Assembly: GCA_019187105.1 (NCBI GenBank)
Contig: JABAQM010000001.1
Location: 806,001-870,000 of the forward strand
From: Fimbriimonadaceae bacterium
Lineage (GTDB): Bacteria > Armatimonadota > Fimbriimonadia > Fimbriimonadales > Fimbriimonadaceae
Reading direction: 5' to 3'
DNA length: 64,000 nucleotides
A program made the position numbers and the translations under genes. Shown here piece by piece: positions 61,034-64,000 of this stretch. Numbering within the stretch: the stretch's first letter is position 1; each line of letters begins with the position of its first letter. Below the pieces are notes generated by a model. That model made no database searches and had not been told where the DNA came from. It saw nothing but the letters and a program-made list of their open reading frames with translations.

Positions 61034-61822
61034 TTGAGCGACCCGCTTCCGCCATCCATCGATAATGTCTATGCCGACCGCTCCTATGCCGACCGTTACG
61101 CCGCGCTCGATTGGCAGGGAACCTACTATCTCCTCAAGCGTGACCTGCCCGATATCCTGAAGCGCGCCGCCACAGGAACGCGTGCCCTGGACTTTGGCTG
61201 TGGAGCCGGCCGCTCGACCCGCTTGCTCAGGTCCCTGGGTTTCGATGCGATGGGAATCGATGTCTCCGAGGCAATGGTTCTGCAGGCCCAAGCCCTCGAC
61301 CCTGGCCATGACTATCGGGTGGTCGAGAACGGGGACTTTACCGGCTTGGAGCCGGCCAGCTTCGACTTGATTCTCGCCTGCTTCCCATTCGACAACATCC
61401 CCGGGGACGAGCAGAAGATAACGATCATGGCTGGACTCCAGCGGCTCCTCTCAGCCGGGGGGATCTTCGTTAACATCGTATCGTCTTCGGACATTTACCG
61501 TCACGAGTGGACCACCTTTACCACGGCGCCGTTTCCAGAGAACCTGACCGCGGAGGCAGGAGATGTTGTGCGGATCATTACCAAGGACTTCGCCGGCCAG
61601 CCGGTGTGCGAAGACATCCTGTGCGATGACGACACCTATCGCCGGATCTATCGTGAGGCGGGATTGGTCGTGGTAGGAGACGAGCGGCCTCTGGGCCGTC
61701 CCGATGATCCCGTCGATTGGGTCTCCGAAACCGCCGTCGCACCCTGGGTGATCTGGATCCTGCGCTCAGATTCCGACGACTCAGCGTCAGTCGCAGGTGA
61801 CCGGCAGACCTCACCTCATTAA
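61034..61822 (+). CDS. Class I SAM-dependent methyltransferase
   Basis: 262 aa with a TTG start at 61034. Motif I ALDFGCGAGRSTRLL, motif II FDAMGIDVSEAMV and FDLILACFPFDNIP mark the Rossmann methyltransferase. The acceptor cannot be told; the C-terminal beta hairpin region (VCEDILCDDDTYRRI) is variable. It follows the cupin gene in the same direction. Confidence 0.85.
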   Translation: MSDPLPPSIDNVYADRSYADRYAALDWQGTYYLLKRDLPDILKRAATGTRALDFGCGAGRSTRLLRSLGFDAMGIDVSEAMVLQAQALDPGHDYRVVENGDFTGLEPASFDLILACFPFDNIPGDEQKITIMAGLQRLLSAGGIFVNIVSSSDIYRHEWTTFTTAPFPENLTAEAGDVVRIITKDFAGQPVCEDILCDDDTYRRIYREAGLVVVGDERPLGRPDDPVDWVSETAVAPWVIWILRSDSDDSASVAGDRQTSPH

Positions 61823-61860
61823 AATCGATCCCGGCAAAAGGTCCTAGGACTTTTCCAGAT

Positions 61861-61878
61861 AGTAAGTGGACACTTACT
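61861..61878. promoter_or_regulatory. Predicted TetR operator
   Basis: AGTAAGTG-GA-CACTTACT, 8-bp perfect arms, 21 bp before ATG 61900. It contains TGGACA (61867-61872), a good -35, so binding would block transcription of the tetR-type gene. Confidence 0.7.
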
Positions 61879-61899
61879 TATTTGTGGTACCGTCTTCTC

Positions 61900-62613
61900 A
61901 TGCAAGGAAGGAAGCGCCTCGCGGGGGAAGACCGGAAGAAGCAGATCGCGGCAGCGGCATTGAACGTGTTTGCTCGCAAGGGCTTCGACGGCGCTACGAC
62001 ACGAGAGCTCGCGGAGGCCGCCGGCGTTTCCGAAGCGCTCATCTACCGCCACTTTCCCGACAAGGAGGGGTTGTACAACGAACTGATCACGCTTCTCGGC
62101 GCCCAGGACAAGAACCAACTGACCAGCCGCTGGACCAGTTCGGAGCCGGGAACCTCCTCGCTTGTTTCCGTGCTGTATTCCCTGTCCCGCGTCATCCTGC
62201 TCGGACCGCCGGGTCGTCCCAAGGACGACAGCATCGACCGCCTCGTTGGGCAAAGTCTCTTGGGCGACGGCACGTTCGCTTCAGCCTTTCTCCAGGAGTA
62301 TCTATCCCCGCTCGTGCCCTATCTCTGCGATTGTATGGAAAAGGCATGGGAATCCGGAGACATCGATGCTCAGCATGCTCCAGGCGAACTGGAAGCCTTC
62401 CTCTTTCACCACTTCGTCGGTGCGGTCGCCTTGTTCCGGTTGCCGGACAAGCCGCTGCTACCGATTTCCAACCCTCACCAGCTGCACCGTGCCGTGCTCT
62501 TCTTCGTCTGTCGCGGGCTCGGGCTCACCGAGACGGCCCTGGACCGCACCCTCGACTTCGAGCAATTCGCTCGCTCGTTCAAAAAATCCTTCAACCCTGA
62601 GAAAACACCATGA
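61900..62613 (+). CDS. TetR-family transcriptional regulator
   Basis: 237 aa. N-terminal helix-turn-helix (IAAAALNVFARKGFDGATTRELAEAAGVSEALIYRHF) and a helical ligand-binding domain. ATG 61900 is chosen over an upstream TTG at 61882. TACCGT ends 6 nt before the ATG. The stop overlaps the next gene by 4 bp (ATGA), so it is coupled with the membrane protein it probably controls. Confidence 0.9.
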   Translation: MQGRKRLAGEDRKKQIAAAALNVFARKGFDGATTRELAEAAGVSEALIYRHFPDKEGLYNELITLLGAQDKNQLTSRWTSSEPGTSSLVSVLYSLSRVILLGPPGRPKDDSIDRLVGQSLLGDGTFASAFLQEYLSPLVPYLCDCMEKAWESGDIDAQHAPGELEAFLFHHFVGAVALFRLPDKPLLPISNPHQLHRAVLFFVCRGLGLTETALDRTLDFEQFARSFKKSFNPEKTP

Positions 62614-63140
62614 AAACCATCGACACCACTCGCTTCTTTCTTCTAACCCTTAGCCTGGTCTTCGCCGCGGGCCTCCTGTTTGTGAACATCTATAACTCCG
62701 TGGTCGACGCCGCAAACTGGGGAAGCCTGGTACCGAACTCGATAGAGGCGGCGCGGGCGTATTACAAGAACGCCGATCCGGGAACGTTCTATCGGATAGC
62801 CTCGCCACTCAATCAGCTGATCGGCTTGCTCGCGCTCGTGTTCTGCTGGAAGCTGGGCCCCCGCATGCGGCTGCTTTGCGGTATCGCCCTTGCCGTCGCG
62901 GTCGCCAACGACATGTTCACGTTCGCATACTTCTTCCCTCGCAACGCCGTGCTGTTTGAGCAGCCGGTTGCCGGAAACTTGGACGCTATCCGCCATACGG
63001 CCTCGGAGTGGATCGCCATGAACTGGGTGCGCAGCGCCACCGTGGCCGTCAACGTCGGCGTGTCAGTCGTCGCGCTGGCCACGTTCCTGCGCGGCCTCTA
63101 CGGGAGCGCCACCACCCAACTCCGCACCGTCGCCGCGTAA
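62610..63140 (+). CDS. Four-helix membrane protein (DUF1772-like)
   Basis: 176 aa, four membrane helices (FFLLTLSLVFAAGLLFVNIY, LNQLIGLLALVFCWKLG, LLCGIALAVAVANDMFTFAY, TVAVNVGVSVVALATFLRGL). Layout and the FPRNAVLF segment resemble DUF1772, a family of integral membrane proteins often near TetR genes. Its ATG overlaps the TetR stop. Function unknown. Confidence 0.65.
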   Translation: MKTIDTTRFFLLTLSLVFAAGLLFVNIYNSVVDAANWGSLVPNSIEAARAYYKNADPGTFYRIASPLNQLIGLLALVFCWKLGPRMRLLCGIALAVAVANDMFTFAYFFPRNAVLFEQPVAGNLDAIRHTASEWIAMNWVRSATVAVNVGVSVVALATFLRGLYGSATTQLRTVAA

Positions 63141-63179
63141 GTTCGAAAGTGGGGGCCAAGGACTGGCCCTCACCGAACT
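63140..63179. terminator. Imperfect hairpin between convergent genes
   Basis: AGTTCG...CGAACT enclose GTGGGGGCC and GGCCCTCAC with a few mismatches. It lies between the end of the membrane protein gene and the end of the peptidase gene (63208). A bidirectional terminator is likely but weak. Confidence 0.4.
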
Positions 63180-63207
63180 CTAAACTGACCTGGTCCCGGC
63201 TTGCGAG

Positions 63208-64000
63208 CTATTTCTTGAGAACCCATTGATTCGGGTCGATGACTGGCTCTTCGCCGGTAAAGCGCACCGAACCCTTGCCGCCCGTCATCGGCACTCGCAC
63301 GGTCTTGCCATCCACCACCACGTCGATCGGCATGGGAAACGGCAGGCCATCCGGCGTGACCCACTCCAGGAGCAAGACTCCATCCGCAGCCTCTTTCTTC
63401 AGTTCGGGCAGACTCGCCTGGCGCACGTAGACTTCGAAGAACCACCTCAAGTCCTGCTTCGATTCGGCAGAGGCGATGTTCACAAAATCGTCGGTGGTCA
63501 CCAGCCGCAACGCCCTGCCGTCGGTCCACTTTTCCGCCTGAGGCGTGGGATAGGCCATGCGGCGGATCGAGCGCAGGAACGCAGCGTCCCCGACAAGGTA
63601 GCGCAACGAATGGAGAATGAGGGCCCCCTTGTCGTAGATGTCGCCGCCATAGGCGGCGCTCGACGTCTCCGGCCGAGGCGCAACCGGCGCGGCGTTGCGG
63701 ATCTGCCGGCGACGACCCTTCATCGCGTTCAGATAGGCGTCCTTGCCGCGGATCTGCTCGATGTAGAAGGTGTCCATGAAGCTCTGGAACCCCTCGTGAA
63801 TCCACATGTCCCGCCAGTCTGCATTGGCGACCAGGTTTGCCCACCATTCATGTCCAAACTCATGCAGAAGCAGCCAGTCGTAGCCGTCTTGCGCGAACCG
63901 GTAGCGGTTGCCGTAGGCGATCGCGGTCGAGTGCTCCATGCCGAGGTGAGGGGTTTCAACGATGCCGCACTTGACCGTCCGAAACGGGAACGGCCCGCAG
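63208..64000 (-). CDS. M1-family aminopeptidase, partial at the window edge
   Basis: The open frame continues to the right edge without a stop, so the N-terminus is missing. GMEHSTAIAYG stands where the GAMEN-type exopeptidase motif lies, followed by zinc-binding LLHEFGHEWWAN and the third ligand in WIHEGFQSFMDTFY. The C-terminal part shows KGALILHSLRYLVGD and ends in a beta domain. It is a gluzincin that removes N-terminal residues; an ATG at 63939 is internal. Confidence 0.93.
   Translation of the reverse strand, partial: CGPFPFRTVKCGIVETPHLGMEHSTAIAYGNRYRFAQDGYDWLLLHEFGHEWWANLVANADWRDMWIHEGFQSFMDTFYIEQIRGKDAYLNAMKGRRRQIRNAAPVAPRPETSSAAYGGDIYDKGALILHSLRYLVGDAAFLRSIRRMAYPTPQAEKWTDGRALRLVTTDDFVNIASAESKQDLRWFFEVYVRQASLPELKKEAADGVLLLEWVTPDGLPFPMPIDVVVDGKTVRVPMTGGKGSVRFTGEEPVIDPNQWVLKK

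Overview
The window is about 60% GC, gene-dense, and carries mixed-strand short operons. It encodes an outer-membrane-type cell envelope (an LptD/OstA-like barrel and another predicted barrel), many Sec and Tat secreted proteins, Gly-rich secreted proteins, a sigma-70 factor, DnaA, DnaG, RecG, L11 and most of an F-type ATP synthase. This fits a chromosomal segment of a diderm, high-GC, environmental bacterium. The overall style (secreted tandem amidohydrolases, FlgD-like tails, separated housekeeping operons) resembles Armatimonadota/Fimbriimonadia, but that placement is an inference and was not tested.

Layout. 1-3766: a very long tandem amidohydrolase running off the left edge. 3839-3933: a selenocysteine tRNA. 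4.0-5.2 kb: OsmC and AraC proteins. 5.4-8.6 kb: two tandem secreted C39-like cysteine-peptidase/propeller paralogues. 8.6-10.5 kb: a membrane GAF protein with a degenerate GGDEF-like end. 10.8-13.2 kb: dnaA and a barrel protein. 13.1-20.2 kb: three large envelope/secreted genes on the minus strand. 20.4-27.2 kb: coaE, a GNAT acetyltransferase and the atpZ-I-B-E-F-H-A-G operon, without atpD or atpC. 27.2-32.4 kb: recG, a nucleotidase-like domain protein, rplK, tRNA-Gly, an inositol-phosphatase-like protein and a sigma factor. 32.5-41.8 kb: dnaG, trxA, murJ, sucC, phzF, an aldo/keto reductase and a cyclophilin. 41.8-44.7 kb: a two-component system. 44.8-45.7 kb: a Tat-exported phosphoesterase.

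From tRNA-Val (45763-45837) to about 59.9 kb the sequence becomes accessory in character. It has AT-richer hypothetical genes, an ArsR-DinB/SRPBCC pair with its operator, a phosphotransferase, a secreted RbsD/FucU-like protein beside a Tat-exported GH116 glycosidase, a 21-bp minisatellite, and a stretch of gene relics (RHS, REP-associated transposase, SRPBCC, tRNA-like) with REP-type inverted repeats. The last 4 kb return to ordinary genes: a DUF2807-like protein, cupin, methyltransferase, TetR plus membrane protein, and an M1 aminopeptidase cut by the right edge.

The most general signal is regulatory. At least ten genes have a TANNNT- or CANAAT-type -10 box ending 6 or 7 nt before the start codon, with no ribosome-binding site. 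This suggests that leaderless transcription is common in this genome. It also helps to choose starts, for example GTG at 30713 and ATG at 3986.
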